A DNA stretch of 64,000 nucleotides from the NCBI GenBank assembly GCA_020171895.1, contig JAIVAN010000005.1, positions 248,001 to 312,000 on the forward strand, written 5' to 3'. The notes below the pieces were generated by a model, which did not search any database, had not been told where the DNA came from, and saw nothing but the letters and a program-made list of their open reading frames with translations. Source of the stretch: Bacillus timonensis (GTDB taxonomy: Bacteria > Bacillota > Bacilli > Bacillales > Bacillaceae_L). The translations under genes and the position numbers were made by a program. Each line of letters begins with the position of its first letter. Within the stretch, counting starts at the first letter, position 1. This document shows, one piece after another, positions 34,820 through 46,283 of the stretch.

Positions 34820-34906
34820 AATTAATAACTTCATCTTATTAGCATATTAGCGAACTAAAGTATTTTATATAGATTTGAAAAGCAAACAAAAGAGGTGTAG
34901 AAGATC

Positions 34907-36082
34907 GTGTTTATGTTCGAAAAACCAGTTGGTATGAGAGACACTTTGCCTCCATTATTCGAGGCGAAAAAGAAAATACGTTCGATTGTATCGGAGGAAA
35001 TAAGTAAATGGGGGTTTCAGTTTATCGAAACTCCAACCCTTGAATTCTATGAAACAATTGGCCATGCTTCGGCAATTTTAGATCAACAATTGTTTAAATT
35101 ACTTGATCAACAAGGGCATACATTGGTGTTACGACCAGACATGACTTCACCGATAGCGAGGGTAGCAGCATCGAGATTATATAAAGAGGGCTACCCCCTA
35201 CGATTAAGCTATTCAGCAAATGTGTTTCGTGCTCAACAGCGTGAAGGTGGGCGGTCAGCAGAATTCGAACAGATTGGTGTTGAATGCATTGGTGACGTGA
35301 CAACGAGTGCAGACGCTGAGGTTATCTCATTAATGATTTCATCCTTAAAAAAAGCAGGGTTAAAAAATTTTACTGTTGCAGTAGGACATATTTCATTTGT
35401 CCATGCGTTATTTTTAGAAATTGTAGGGAACGAAGAAAGAGCAAATGTATTGTTAAGGTACTTATATGAAAAAAATTATGTAGGTTATAAAGAGCATGTG
35501 AAGTACTTACCTCTTTCTTCTATTGATAAACAGAGGCTATTACAACTATTACAGCTACGTGGGAAAGAATCAATTATTGCTGATGCAAAAGAACTGGTAG
35601 AGAGTCAGAAGGGTCGAAAAGCAGTGGATGAACTAGACCAACTGTGGAGTAACCTCAAGGCCTTTGGTGTTAGCGAACACGTAAAAATAGATTTTAATCT
35701 AGTAAGTCATATGAGCTATTATACGGGCATTTTATTTGAAGTATATGCAGAGCAAGTAGGGGTTCCAATAGGAAATGGCGGGAGATATGATGAATTATTG
35801 AAAGAGTTTGACAGACCTGCACCTGCTACAGGATTTGGTATCCGCTTAGATTACTTGCTTGAAGCGATAGGTTTACCAGAAGAAACAACTAGAACGGAAT
35901 GCGTTATTTTTAGCGCTGAAAATAGAAGTGAAGCCATACAGTATGCAACCAAACGAAGAGATGAAGGTGAACAAGTTATCCTTCAGGATATTCGCGGGAT
36001 TAAAGATGTTGATGAATGTGTCCGTGCTTACGATAAGGTCACCTATTTTATTGGTAACACTGGTAGGGAGGTAAAGGGATGA
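34907..36082 (+). CDS. hisZ: ATP phosphoribosyltransferase regulatory subunit
   Basis: 391-aa HisRS-like paralogue without tRNA ligase function; required partner of the short HisG. Class II motif regions are recognisable ([41 protein letters not shown]), while the anticodon-binding domain is missing. GTG start with AGAGGTG upstream. First gene of hisZGDBHAFI. Confidence 0.95.
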   Translation: MFMFEKPVGMRDTLPPLFEAKKKIRSIVSEEISKWGFQFIETPTLEFYETIGHASAILDQQLFKLLDQQGHTLVLRPDMTSPIARVAASRLYKEGYPLRLSYSANVFRAQQREGGRSAEFEQIGVECIGDVTTSADAEVISLMISSLKKAGLKNFTVAVGHISFVHALFLEIVGNEERANVLLRYLYEKNYVGYKEHVKYLPLSSIDKQRLLQLLQLRGKESIIADAKELVESQKGRKAVDELDQLWSNLKAFGVSEHVKIDFNLVSHMSYYTGILFEVYAEQVGVPIGNGGRYDELLKEFDRPAPATGFGIRLDYLLEAIGLPEETTRTECVIFSAENRSEAIQYATKRRDEGEQVILQDIRGIKDVDECVRAYDKVTYFIGNTGREVKG

Positions 36083-36714
36083 GTCAATTTTTAACAATTG
36101 CGATGCCGAAAGGACGAATTTTTGAAGATGCCGTCCAACTGCTTATTAAAGCAGGCTATGAGCTGCCACCTGAGTTTGAGGACTCTCGGAAACTAATTAT
36201 TGATGTTCCAAATGAAAATATCCGGTTTATTTTAGCAAAACCTATGGATGTTCCAACCTACGTAGAGCACGGTGTAGCAGATATCGGAATAGCAGGTAAA
36301 GATGTAATGTTAGAGGAAAAAAGAGATGTATATGAAGTATTAGATTTAAACATTAGTAGATGCTACTTAGCGGTCGCAGGTTTACCAGGAGCAAAGATTA
36401 AGGATGTTTCACCGAAAGTTGCAACGAAATATCCGAACGTCGCTTCAACTTATTTTAGAGAACAAGGTGAACAAGTTGAAATTATTAAACTTAACGGATC
36501 AATTGAGTTAGCTCCACTAATAGGATTAGCAGATAGAATCGTAGATATCGTTTCCACAGGGAGAACACTAAAGGAAAATGGATTAGTTGAGCTTGAGAGA
36601 ATTACAGATATTACGTCAAGACTCATTGTAAATCCAGTTAGTTATCGGATAAAAGACCAACGAATTGATGAACTTGTGAATAGACTTTCAAATGTTGTAG
36701 GAAGTGTAATTTAG
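36079..36714 (+). CDS. hisG: ATP phosphoribosyltransferase, short form
   Basis: 211 aa; catalyses the first step of histidine synthesis (ATP + PRPP to PR-ATP). The short form lacks the C-terminal regulatory domain and depends on HisZ, encoded immediately upstream with a 4-nt overlap. Signature [14 protein letters not shown] binds PRPP. Confidence 0.97.
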   Translation: MSQFLTIAMPKGRIFEDAVQLLIKAGYELPPEFEDSRKLIIDVPNENIRFILAKPMDVPTYVEHGVADIGIAGKDVMLEEKRDVYEVLDLNISRCYLAVAGLPGAKIKDVSPKVATKYPNVASTYFREQGEQVEIIKLNGSIELAPLIGLADRIVDIVSTGRTLKENGLVELERITDITSRLIVNPVSYRIKDQRIDELVNRLSNVVGSVI

Positions 36715-36742
36715 GACGAGAAGTAAGTAGGGTGGTGTAGGT

Positions 36743-38008
36743 ATGAAGGTGACAAGAGTTGAAGGTACGATTTCTTTAAAAAGATCGATTGATCAAGGAA
36801 CAGAAGAGCAACGAAAGGCTGTGCTTTCCATTTTAGCAGATGTTCAGAAAAATGGAGACAGCGCACTTTTTTCATATACTGAAAGGTTTGATGGTGCGCG
36901 TTTAGATGACTTAAGGGTGAGGAGAACTGAGGTTGAAGAAGCTTACAAACAGCTAGATTCAGAGACGGTAAATGTAATCAAAACCGCTGCTAACAATATT
37001 CGCTCCTTTCATGAAAAACAAGTTCGTCAATCTTGGATGTCATACGAAGCAAATGGCACTATTCTCGGGCAAAAAATTACACCGATAGAAGCTGTAGGGG
37101 TGTATGTTCCAGGAGGAAAAGCAGCATATCCGTCATCTGTTCTGATGAATGTCATCCCAGCACAAGTTGCGGGTGTCGAACGAATCGTGATGGTCACTCC
37201 ACCAGGAAAGGATGGGACTGTTCCAGCTGGTGTTCTAGTCGCAGCAAATGAGCTTGGAGTTTCTGAAATGTATAAAGTAGGTGGAGCACAAGCTGTCGCT
37301 GCACTAACGTACGGAACGGAAACAATTCAACCTGTGGATAAGATTGTGGGGCCTGGGAACATATATGTGGCACTAGCAAAGCGGGAAGTATTCGGCACTG
37401 TGGCAATTGACATGATTGCTGGTCCAAGTGAGATTGTGGTCTTAGCCGATGAAACTGCTCGAGCAAATGAAGTGGCAGCGGACTTATTATCCCAAGCAGA
37501 GCATGATGAGCTAGCTTCAAGTGTTTTAGTCACAACTTCGGCACTGCTAGCAGATCAAGTGGCTGAAGAGGTTGAGAAGCAATTAGTTTCTCTTCCTAGA
37601 AAAGAAATTGCAAAGGCTTCAATTGATAAGTATGGGGCAATTTATGTAACAGACACTTTAGAAGAAGCGATTTCGGTTGTGAATGAACTGGCACCAGAGC
37701 ATCTAGAAATCATAACAGCCGACCCAATGACCGTTGTTAGTTCAATTAAGCATGCTGGAGCAATCTTCTTAGGGCGTTACAGCTCTGAACCTGTTGGTGA
37801 CTACTTCGCCGGCCCTAATCACGTCCTACCGACAAACGGTACGGCACGCTTTTCGAGTCCTTTAAACGTAGATGACTTTATTAAAAAAACGAGCATTATT
37901 TCCTACAGCGAACAAGATATGAAAAAGAACGGCAAGCACATTGCAGCCTTCGCCCGACTCGAAGGCCTTGAAGCACACGCAAGAGCAATAGAAGAAAGAC
38001 TAAAATAA
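36743..38008 (+). CDS. hisD: Histidinol dehydrogenase
   Basis: 421-aa zinc enzyme for the last two steps, histidinol to histidine. Family signature near [15 protein letters not shown] and the EH...SAEHD-like segment [13 protein letters not shown] are intact. Followed by a 186-bp gap with dispersed palindromes, the only large gap in the operon; the first copy overlaps its stop codon. Confidence 0.97.
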   Translation: MKVTRVEGTISLKRSIDQGTEEQRKAVLSILADVQKNGDSALFSYTERFDGARLDDLRVRRTEVEEAYKQLDSETVNVIKTAANNIRSFHEKQVRQSWMSYEANGTILGQKITPIEAVGVYVPGGKAAYPSSVLMNVIPAQVAGVERIVMVTPPGKDGTVPAGVLVAANELGVSEMYKVGGAQAVAALTYGTETIQPVDKIVGPGNIYVALAKREVFGTVAIDMIAGPSEIVVLADETARANEVAADLLSQAEHDELASSVLVTTSALLADQVAEEVEKQLVSLPRKEIAKASIDKYGAIYVTDTLEEAISVVNELAPEHLEIITADPMTVVSSIKHAGAIFLGRYSSEPVGDYFAGPNHVLPTNGTARFSSPLNVDDFIKKTSIISYSEQDMKKNGKHIAAFARLEGLEAHARAIEERLK

Positions 38009-38060
38009 TTCGACAGGTGCCGCTTTTGACAAGTGCCTTTCGACAAGTGCCTGTCGAAAG
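38008..38060 (-). repeat. Dispersed palindrome cluster P5
   Basis: Begins ATTCGACAGGTGCC at the hisD stop codon and continues with two more diverged units; TTCGACA (38039-38045) and TGTCGAA (38052-38058) form a hairpin. Confidence 0.7.
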
Positions 38061-38153
38061 CTTACGCAAACATATGTATGTTGGAAGAACATAGGAGAAA
38101 TATTGATATATCAACAATAAGGGTGCAAATAGATCGGCAACTTTGTAAAGAAA

Positions 38154-38174
38154 ATTCGACAAGTGCCTGGCACC
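38154..38174 (-). repeat. Dispersed palindrome P6
   Basis: ATTCGACAAGTGCCTGGCAC, 20 bp upstream of the hisB start; with P5 it brackets about 100 bp of non-coding DNA inside the his operon. Confidence 0.7.
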
Positions 38175-38194
38175 CAAAATACTGGAGGATCAAA

Positions 38195-38779
38195 ATGAGA
38201 GAAGCGAGAATTGATCGGAAGACGAATGAGACAGATATTAAGTTAGTTTTTAATGTGGATGGAGAGGGGACTGCAGAGTTAGAGACTGGTGTTCCTTTTA
38301 TGACGCATATGTTGGATTTATTCACAAAGCATGGACAATTCAATTTATCCATTGACGCAAAAGGTGATACTGAAATTGATGACCACCATACGACAGAGGA
38401 TATTGGAATTTGTTTAGGTCTTGCATTGAGAGAGGCTTTAGGTGATAAAAAAGGAATCAAGAGATATGGAAATGCGTTTGTTCCAATGGACGAAGCGCTT
38501 GCTCAAGTTGTTGTTGATTTAAGTAATCGACCTCATTTCGAACTAAAAGGAGATTTCCCTAACGCTAAAGTAGGGACATTTGATACAGAGCTTGTTCATG
38601 AATTTTTATGGAAGCTAGCGCTTGAGGCTCGAATGAATTTACATGTTATCGTTCATTACGGACGGAATACACACCATATTATTGAAGCTGTTTTCAAAGC
38701 GTTAGGGCGTGCATTAGATGAAGCTACAATGATTGACCCGCGTGTGAAGGGAGTTCTATCAACGAAAGGGATGTTATAG
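38195..38779 (+). CDS. hisB: Imidazoleglycerol-phosphate dehydratase
   Basis: 194-aa monofunctional dehydratase. Metal-binding motifs EIDDHHTTED and the second-half motif HVIVHYGRNTHHIIEA are present. TGGAGGATC precedes the ATG. No phosphatase domain, as usual in Bacilli. Confidence 0.97.
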   Translation: MREARIDRKTNETDIKLVFNVDGEGTAELETGVPFMTHMLDLFTKHGQFNLSIDAKGDTEIDDHHTTEDIGICLGLALREALGDKKGIKRYGNAFVPMDEALAQVVVDLSNRPHFELKGDFPNAKVGTFDTELVHEFLWKLALEARMNLHVIVHYGRNTHHIIEAVFKALGRALDEATMIDPRVKGVLSTKGML

Positions 38780-39406
38780 ATGATCGGCATTATTGATTAT
38801 GGAATGGGGAATTTATATAGCGTCAGTAAAGCGCTTGAACGTATGGGGGTTAGCTATCTCATATCCGAATCTCCTCAAGAGTTAGAGCAAACAACTGGCC
38901 TTCTCTTACCTGGTGTAGGTTCGTTTAAAGATGCAATGGATCGTTTAAATGATTCTGGATTAACAAGCTTTATTAAAAGCAGCGTTGAAAATGGAAAACC
39001 TTTACTTGGAATTTGTCTCGGTATGCAATTGCTTTTTGAAGAAAGTGTTGAGAACGGTTATTCAAAAGGTCTCGGCCTACTTGAGGGTGATGTTGTACGA
39101 ATTCCTGGTATTACTGAAAGTGGAACATCTTACAAAGTACCACATATGGGATGGAATGAACTTACACTGAACAACCCGTCACCATTGCTACAAGGAATAG
39201 ATGGAGGATATGTCTACTTTGTCCATTCCTATTATGTGAGAACGGTTCCTGAAGTTGTGCTAGCAAGTAGTCAATATGATGTTCTTGTTCCAGCGGTTGT
39301 TGGCAAAAATAAAGTGTTTGGAACTCAGTTTCATCCTGAGAAAAGTAGTGAAGTCGGAGTAAGTATTTTAAAGAATTTCATTTCTATTGTAGAGGAGTTG
39401 GCTTAA
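38780..39406 (+). CDS. hisH: Imidazole glycerol phosphate synthase, glutamine amidotransferase subunit
   Basis: 208-aa class I glutaminase. Nucleophile in [12 protein letters not shown] and His-x-Glu in TQFHPEKSS. Supplies ammonia to HisF. Starts directly after the hisB stop. Confidence 0.97.
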   Translation: MIGIIDYGMGNLYSVSKALERMGVSYLISESPQELEQTTGLLLPGVGSFKDAMDRLNDSGLTSFIKSSVENGKPLLGICLGMQLLFEESVENGYSKGLGLLEGDVVRIPGITESGTSYKVPHMGWNELTLNNPSPLLQGIDGGYVYFVHSYYVRTVPEVVLASSQYDVLVPAVVGKNKVFGTQFHPEKSSEVGVSILKNFISIVEELA

Positions 39407-39408
39407 GA

Positions 39409-40146
39409 GTGAGTACATTTACAGTTTATCCAGCAATTGATATGCGCGGTGGGAAATGTGTGCGTCTCATTCAAGGAGACTACTCAAAAGAAACAATCTA
39501 TGGAGACTCTCCGTTTGATATGGCGAAATTATTTGACAGTCAGGGTGCAGAGTGGATACATATGGTCGATTTAGATGGTGCCAAAGCAGGTAGAAGAGTA
39601 AACGATCGATATGTCATTGAAGTAGCGAAAAAGCTCGCGGCGAAGGTTCAAATAGGTGGTGGAATTCGTCAAGAGGATGATATTGCCTACTACATTGAAA
39701 ATGGTATTGATCGCGTTATTTTGGGCAGTGCTGCCATCTCGAATCCAAGCTTTGTAAAAGAAATGCTAAAAAAATATGGTGCGAAAATCGCGATTGGTAT
39801 TGATGCGAAGGACGGTTATGTAGCTACAGAGGGTTGGTTGAATACATCTTCAATAAGAGCAACGGACTTAGGGATAGAACTGGCAAACGTAGGAGCAGAA
39901 GTATTTATTTTCACCGATATTGCTACAGATGGTATGCTGTCTGGTCCAAATGTTGAAGCGGTTAGAGAATTAGCGAGTGTGACAGGTAAGATGGTTATTG
40001 CTTCTGGCGGGGTTAGTTCACTTGAGGATTTAAAAACACTAAGTCGCTATCAAGAGGATGGTATTGGTGGGGCCATTGTCGGAAAAGCAATCTATACAAA
40101 CCAATTTACAGTTTCGCAAGCGATAGAAGAGGTGTCAGGTACATGA
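39409..40146 (+). CDS. hisA: ProFAR isomerase
   Basis: 245-aa beta/alpha-barrel isomerase; [17 protein letters not shown] carries the first catalytic Asp and FTDIATDG the second. GTG start 2 nt after hisH. Confidence 0.97.
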   Translation: MSTFTVYPAIDMRGGKCVRLIQGDYSKETIYGDSPFDMAKLFDSQGAEWIHMVDLDGAKAGRRVNDRYVIEVAKKLAAKVQIGGGIRQEDDIAYYIENGIDRVILGSAAISNPSFVKEMLKKYGAKIAIGIDAKDGYVATEGWLNTSSIRATDLGIELANVGAEVFIFTDIATDGMLSGPNVEAVRELASVTGKMVIASGGVSSLEDLKTLSRYQEDGIGGAIVGKAIYTNQFTVSQAIEEVSGT

Positions 40147-40901
40147 TAACCAAACGAATTATCCCATGCCTTGATGTGAAAGACGGACGTGTTGTAAAAG
40201 GAATTCAATTTTTACAGCTACGTGACGCAGGTGATCCTGTTGAATTAGCAAAAGTGTATGATAAAGAAGGGGCGGACGAACTTGTATTTCTAGATATCTC
40301 TGCTTCGCATGAAGGAAGAGAAACGATGGTTGAAGTAGTTGAACAAGTTGCAGCTCAATTAGCGATTCCTTTTACAGTTGGAGGCGGTATTAATCGTTTA
40401 GAAGATATGAAGCGATTACTGCGAGCAGGAGCGGATAAAGTTTCACTTAACACCTCAGCAGTACTAAACCCGGAGCTGATTTCAGAAGGTGCTAACTATT
40501 TCGGCTCTCAATGTATTGTAGTAGCCATCGACGCGAAATATGATCAAGCGCTAGGATCTTGGAGGGTTTACACACACGGTGGTCGAAATCAAACAAAATG
40601 GGAAGTTGTTGAGTGGGCCAAAGAAGCTGTAAAGCGTGGAGCAGGGGAGATTTTACTAACAAGTATGGATAGTGATGGTGCAAAGGATGGATTTGATCTA
40701 CAGCTAACTAAAGCTGTAAGTCGTGCAGTGACAGTGCCGGTGATTGCTTCTGGAGGAGCGGGTAACGCTGACCACTTTGTTGAAGCATTTGAAGAAGGGA
40801 GTGCAGATGCTGCCCTTGCTGCCAGTATTTTTCACTATAAAGAAACGTCGGTAAGTGAAGTGAAAGCAACATTAAAATCAAAGGGGGTACATGTCCGATG
40901 A
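40143..40901 (+). CDS. hisF: Imidazole glycerol phosphate synthase, cyclase subunit
   Basis: 252-aa beta/alpha barrel. Catalytic Asp residues in [13 protein letters not shown] and VAIDAKYD, plus [10 protein letters not shown]. Overlaps hisA and hisI by 4 nt each. Forms the HisHF synthase. Confidence 0.97.
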   Translation: MITKRIIPCLDVKDGRVVKGIQFLQLRDAGDPVELAKVYDKEGADELVFLDISASHEGRETMVEVVEQVAAQLAIPFTVGGGINRLEDMKRLLRAGADKVSLNTSAVLNPELISEGANYFGSQCIVVAIDAKYDQALGSWRVYTHGGRNQTKWEVVEWAKEAVKRGAGEILLTSMDSDGAKDGFDLQLTKAVSRAVTVPVIASGGAGNADHFVEAFEEGSADAALAASIFHYKETSVSEVKATLKSKGVHVR

Positions 40902-41518
40902 ACATTTCAACGATAAAGTTTGACGAAAAGGGGCTTGTGCCTGCAATTGTTCAGGATGTAGTTAGTAAAGAAGTGTTAACTTTGGCTTATATGAATGAGG
41001 AGTCGTTGAAGAAATCAATTGAAACAAGAGAAACTTGGTTTTTCAGTCGATCTCGTCAAGAGCTGTGGCATAAAGGAGCGACATCAGGAAATATCCAAAA
41101 AATAGTTGATATGAGCTATGACTGCGATCATGATGCAGTTTTAGTAAAGGTTGTACCTACAGGTCCTGCTTGTCACACTGGATCTTATTCATGTTTTAAT
41201 GAAAAGCTTGTTGAATCATCTTATGAAAGAGTAGAGGATCGCTTTGCTATTATAAATGAAATTGAACGTATTATTGCTTCTAGAAAAGCTGAACTGCCAG
41301 AGGGGTCTTATACAACTTATTTATTTGATAAGGGCGTTGATAAGATTTTAAAGAAGGTCGGAGAGGAAGCGTCAGAGGTCATTATTGCAGCAAAGAATAG
41401 GGATCATGATGAGTTAAGATGGGAAGTTGCGGATTTACTTTTCCACCTTCTTGTACTTCTTAAGGAGCAAGAGCTTCCATTAGATGAAGTGCTACAAGCA
41501 TTAGAGAAGAGACGATAG
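40898..41518 (+). CDS. hisI: Bifunctional PR-AMP cyclohydrolase / PR-ATP pyrophosphohydrolase
   Basis: 206 aa with an N-terminal HisI domain ([11 protein letters not shown] Mg site; Cys in [12 protein letters not shown]) and a C-terminal HisE domain ([20 protein letters not shown]). Catalyses steps 2 and 3 of the pathway. Last gene of the operon; hisC and histidinol-phosphatase genes are not in this window, as in B. subtilis. Confidence 0.97.
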   Translation: MNISTIKFDEKGLVPAIVQDVVSKEVLTLAYMNEESLKKSIETRETWFFSRSRQELWHKGATSGNIQKIVDMSYDCDHDAVLVKVVPTGPACHTGSYSCFNEKLVESSYERVEDRFAIINEIERIIASRKAELPEGSYTTYLFDKGVDKILKKVGEEASEVIIAAKNRDHDELRWEVADLLFHLLVLLKEQELPLDEVLQALEKRR

Positions 41519-41537
41519 AAGTTCACTCACAAACGAA

Positions 41538-41566
41538 GCTCGCCTTATGGTGAGTTTTTCTTTTTT
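41538..41566 (+). terminator. Terminator of the his operon
   Basis: CTCGCC TTAT GGTGAG with TTTTTCTTTTTT. Confidence 0.8.
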
Positions 41567-41568
41567 GG

Positions 41569-41834
41569 CTACCCTGAAAATACGACACTGTACAAGGGGT
41601 GTTAATCTGCGTTGCAGGAACCTCGCTTTCCGTGGGGCGCCACTTGAGCCTCCTCGGCTTCGCCTGTGGGGTCTCAAGCCCGGCGCATGTCCCACAGGAG
41701 TCTCGGTTCCTTCCACTCCGATTAACACGCATGAATGATTTAAAGTCCAACATTCTAAAAAACCCAAATCAAGTTCGCATTTTCATCCTTCATGGTGCAA
41801 TTCTCACATTGCATGGAAGTCTACCCTGAAGATA
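41569..41834 (+). repeat. R-element copy R7
   Basis: Full-length direct copy starting 3 bp after the his terminator T tract. Arms GTGTTAATC / GATTAACAC; ends in TCTACCCTGAAGATAC, where R8 begins. Confidence 0.88.
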
Positions 41835-41888
41835 CAACTCTGTATATGGGGTGTAAACCTTCGTTGCAGTAACCTCGCTTTCTGCAAG
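41821..41888 (+). repeat. R-element fragment R8
   Basis: Truncated tandem copy that stops in the core (GTAACCTCGCTTTCTGC). The remaining 155 bp before yvcD show no gene. Confidence 0.75.
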
Positions 41889-42043
41889 AATCATAATTTT
41901 CGAGGGAATATGTCAATCGCCTGTTTAGTTGCTGATTCTTTTATCGGTAGAATATATTCTCATATTTCCACATCGGTCCCTATGTATTGATTGACATATG
42001 TGATATACTACCTTCGGTGAGATTTTAGAAACTGGAGGCTTCA

Positions 42044-43528
42044 ATGAAAAAAACTTACAAAAAAGGAGAACAAACAGGTAAGATTGTTCCTTTTATTCAG
42101 ACAGGTGAGTATTACTTTAATAAGGGCTTACTTTCATATAGAAAACGTGATTTATATAAAGCAAAAAAATATTTAACTCGTGCAGTTCATTTAGAGCCAA
42201 GTGATCCGATGATTATTTGCCAATTAGCAGTTGTATTGTCTGAGTTAGCAGACTACACACTTTCAAATAAACTTTTACATTCTGTTGTTGATGAACATGA
42301 CCCAGATATGACAGAGTGTTTTTATTTTTTGGCAAATAATTATGCTCACTTAGGGCTTTTTCAAGAAGCGAATAAATACGCAAATTACTATCTTGAATTA
42401 GATGAAGATGGTGACTTTGCGGAGGATACGGAAGACTTATTAGATTTACTGAGCATAGAAATGGATGAAGATGCGGACGATTATGAAGTTGAGGATGAAT
42501 TAATTGTTAAACAGGAAAATGCGCGTGCTTTATTAGAGGAGGGAAAGCTTGAGGAAGCGACTCTGCTTCTCCAGGAAATCATTCAGGAGTATCCTGAATT
42601 TTGGTCAGCTCACAATAATCTTGCCTTAGCTTATTTTTACACAGGTAATGTGAAAAGTGCGACGCAAATTGTTGAAGATGTTCTTGAGAAAAATCCAGGA
42701 AACCTACATGCTCTTTGTAATGCACTTGTCTTTTTGTATTACCAGCGTAAAACAAAAAAGGTAAAAGACCTTACGCAAAAGCTTGAGCAGGTACATCCTC
42801 TTTTAATAGAACACCGATACAAGCTTGGTGCAACATTTGGATTAATCGGCCGTTACGATCTCTCATTTAAGTGGTTACGACACCTTCAAAAACAAGGCTT
42901 TGAGGGAGATGACACTTTTTATTATTGGTTGTCCTATGCATCCTATTTTACAGGCAATACCGCACTAGCTGAAGCAACCTGGAAAAAGGTAGTTGAAATG
43001 AATCCACAGAAAGCTGGGTCTGAGCCATGGTTACTACAAGGCGAAAAGCCTGTAAAGAATGCACATGTGAGATGGTTGCAAGGTGAATATATTGAGGAAA
43101 GATTATTTGGTATCTACCTTGAAGGGAAGACAAAGACATCTTCTTCAATTAAGGACCTCAATCAAGTGACACTCCATTCTACTTTGGAGAAGGAGTTTGC
43201 GGATTATTCTTTAGCAAGAAATAAACATCAATTAAAAAACACAACACCTGCCTACATTCAAGACGGGTATGAGATTATCGATTTATTATTTGAAAAAAAT
43301 CAACCTAGTGATTCGGGATTGTATTTAACGTGGTTTCTTATTTTTGACGAAGCGATTCACCGTTCTTCTAAGTTGCATAATATCCCAGCTTGGGCTGCTG
43401 CGACGGAGTATATTTGGTTAACAGCTCAATCAAAAAAAGTGACACAGAAGGAATTAGCTCATAAATATAGTATTTCATACACGACAATTGCAAAATATAT
43501 TAAAGTGGTAAAACTGATGCTCGAATAA
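42044..43528 (+). CDS. yvcD: Tetratricopeptide-repeat protein YvcD
   Basis: 494 aa. TPR-type helical repeats from about residue 20 to 130 and from 160 to 340, separated by an acidic segment (EMDEDADDYEVEDE). The C-terminus carries a predicted helix-turn-helix (KVTQKELAHKYSISYTTIAKYIK). Likely a protein-protein interaction scaffold; function unknown. CTGGAGG precedes the ATG. Upstream of trxB as in B. subtilis. Confidence 0.87.
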   Translation: MKKTYKKGEQTGKIVPFIQTGEYYFNKGLLSYRKRDLYKAKKYLTRAVHLEPSDPMIICQLAVVLSELADYTLSNKLLHSVVDEHDPDMTECFYFLANNYAHLGLFQEANKYANYYLELDEDGDFAEDTEDLLDLLSIEMDEDADDYEVEDELIVKQENARALLEEGKLEEATLLLQEIIQEYPEFWSAHNNLALAYFYTGNVKSATQIVEDVLEKNPGNLHALCNALVFLYYQRKTKKVKDLTQKLEQVHPLLIEHRYKLGATFGLIGRYDLSFKWLRHLQKQGFEGDDTFYYWLSYASYFTGNTALAEATWKKVVEMNPQKAGSEPWLLQGEKPVKNAHVRWLQGEYIEERLFGIYLEGKTKTSSSIKDLNQVTLHSTLEKEFADYSLARNKHQLKNTTPAYIQDGYEIIDLLFEKNQPSDSGLYLTWFLIFDEAIHRSSKLHNIPAWAAATEYIWLTAQSKKVTQKELAHKYSISYTTIAKYIKVVKLMLE

Positions 43529-43618
43529 TGAGCATATTATTAGACGTTTTATTAATTTGTTTATAGGATATTAGTAAGGAAATACTAATTCTATAAATCG
43601 TCCTTCTACCTAGATTAA

Positions 43619-44581
<963 letters not shown>

Positions 44582-44583
44582 GC

Positions 44584-44625
44584 AAAGGGTCTTTCTACAT
44601 TATTTGTGGAGAGACCTTTTTTTTT
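44584..44625 (+). terminator. Terminator after trxB
   Basis: AAAGGGTCTTTCTACA / TGTGGAGAGACCTTTT with nine or more T. Confidence 0.85.
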
Positions 44626-44629
44626 ATGG

Positions 44630-44894
44630 CTACCCTGAAAATACAACTCTGTATATGGGGTGTTAATCTACGTTACAGGAACCTCGCTTTCCGTGGGGCG
44701 CCACTTGAGCCTCCTCGGCTGCGCCTGTGGGGTCTCAAGTCCGGCGCATCTCCCACAGGAGTCTCGGTTCCTTCCACTCCGATTAACACGAATGAAAACT
44801 CAGATCTAACATTCGATAAACACAAAAATCAAGTTCACATTTTCATCCTTCATGGTTAAATTTTTAAGTTGCATGGAAGTCTACCCTGAAAATA
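44630..44894 (+). repeat. R-element copy R9
   Basis: Full-length direct copy after the trxB terminator; tandem with R10 and sharing the boundary TCTACCCTGAAAATACG. Confidence 0.87.
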
Positions 44895-45208
44895 CGACGC
44901 TCTATGTGGGGTGTTAACCTTCGTTGCAGGAACCTCGCTTTCCGCGGGGCGCTCCTGGAGCCTCCTCGGCTTCGCCTGTGGGGTCTCCAGTCCAGCGCAT
45001 CTCCCGCAGGACTTGAATAAGCTTCCTTGAATCCTCACCGCACGAAGGAAATGCGTTAGCATTTTCGAGGAGTCTCGGTCCTTCCACTTCGGTTAACACT
45101 TCGAAGTACTTGGATTCAACACTCTATAATGCACTAAAGAAACAATTACACATTTTCATCCTTCATGGTGCAATTCTCAAATTGCATGGTAGTCCACCCT
45201 GAAAATAC
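44881..45208 (+). repeat. R-element copy R10 with internal insertion
   Basis: Direct copy with arms GTGTTAACC / GGTTAACAC and inner pair CTGGAG / CTCCAG (CTTGAG / CTCAAG elsewhere). About 60 extra bp (from about 45014 to 45073) interrupt the CCGCAGG-AGTCTCGG segment. Confidence 0.85.
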
Positions 45209-45287
45209 AATTGTTATAATCAACATGGGATGTTAACCTTCGTTGCAGGACTCTCGCTTTCTTTCCACGGGGCGCCACTTGAGCCGC
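45194..45287 (+). repeat. R-element fragment R11
   Basis: Left third of a copy (CACCCTGAAAATAC to GGGGCGCCACTTGAGCC), then unrelated sequence. 45288-45392 shows no feature. Confidence 0.75.
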
Positions 45288-45392
45288 GCAATTACTTATT
45301 ATCATTGTAGTCTCCCTTGTAAATCTGCTTCCATTTCTCATATGGTTTCGGTTCAATATTCCTCGTCCTTCCTGTTGTGTTCGTGTTCGAGG

Positions 45393-46085
45393 TCATTCAC
45401 CTAAGGCGAGTTTTACAGCTTCTAAAGCATGTATTTTCGTGGTGTCAAATAAGGGGATTTCACAATCATTGTTTGTGACTAATAATCCTATTTCGGTGCA
45501 ACCGAGGATGATTCCTTGGGCACCCTGGTTTTGAAGGGAACTTATAATTCGTTTGAATTCTTGTCTAGAGCCTTCTCTAAACTTTCCTAAACATAATTCA
45601 TCATAAATGACGGTGTTTATTAAGTTCCGGTCCTTAAAATCAGGTGTAATTATTTCTAAACCATTTTGTTCAAGCTTGGATTTATAAAAGTCTTTTTCCA
45701 TTGTATATTTTGTGCCAAGTAAACCTAATTTGCTTAAACCCTCTGCCTTGATGTGGTTAGCGGTTGCCTCGGCTATATGGATAAGAGGAATTGAGATTGC
45801 TTCTTGTACGATATCGGCAACAAGGTGCATGGTGTTCGTGCAAATCATGACAAAATCAGCACCTGTTTTTTCTAAAGAGGATGCAGCATGAATTAATCGT
45901 TTACTTGCCAACTCCCATTCCCCACGCACTTGATACCCTTCAATTTCATGAAAATCTAAACTATATAATATGCATTGAGCAGAATGAAGGCCTCCTAGTC
46001 TTTCGTTTACTGCTTGATTAATTAATCGATAATATTCATGTGAAGATTCCCAACTCATACCACCAATTAATCCGATTGTTTTCAT
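45393..46085 (-). CDS. Aspartate/glutamate racemase family protein (RacX/YgeA-like)
   Basis: 230 aa with two catalytic cysteines, Cys82 in ICTNTMH and Cys196 in LGCTEIG, the two-base arrangement of PLP-independent amino acid racemases; GLIGGMSWESSHEYY is typical of the YgeA/RacX branch. Substrate unknown: broad-specificity racemases of this branch make non-canonical D-amino acids. AAAGGAGAA lies upstream of the ATG at 46085. It interrupts the trxB-yvcI order seen in B. subtilis and is flanked on both sides by R elements. Confidence 0.87.
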   Translation of the reverse strand: MKTIGLIGGMSWESSHEYYRLINQAVNERLGGLHSAQCILYSLDFHEIEGYQVRGEWELASKRLIHAASSLEKTGADFVMICTNTMHLVADIVQEAISIPLIHIAEATANHIKAEGLSKLGLLGTKYTMEKDFYKSKLEQNGLEIITPDFKDRNLINTVIYDELCLGKFREGSRQEFKRIISSLQNQGAQGIILGCTEIGLLVTNNDCEIPLFDTTKIHALEAVKLALGE

Positions 46086-46102
46086 AAATATTCTCCTTTC
46101 AA

Positions 46103-46283
46103 GGTAAACTTCCATGGATATAGAGGTTTGTCCCTTGGTACATGAACATTGTATTAATTATTAAAATGTTGAAACCAAGTATTTATTAGTGTTAACCAAA
46201 GTGGAAGGACCGACTCGAGGAAAGTGAGGCCCTGCAACGCAGATTAACACCCACAGTTCATTGTCCTATTTTCAGGATAGACT
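46103..46283 (-). repeat. R-element copy R12, core-deleted
   Basis: Inverted copy in which the central hairpin has collapsed to GGACCGACTCGAGGAAAGTG, while both outer arms (GTGTTAACC, GATTAACAC) remain. Tandem with R13. Confidence 0.78.

Noticed and set aside
38033-38194. N-terminal extension of hisB into the gap after hisD
   Set aside because: The extension is read through the P5/P6 repeats; TGGAGGATC before the ATG at 38195 and the usual HisB length support the short form.
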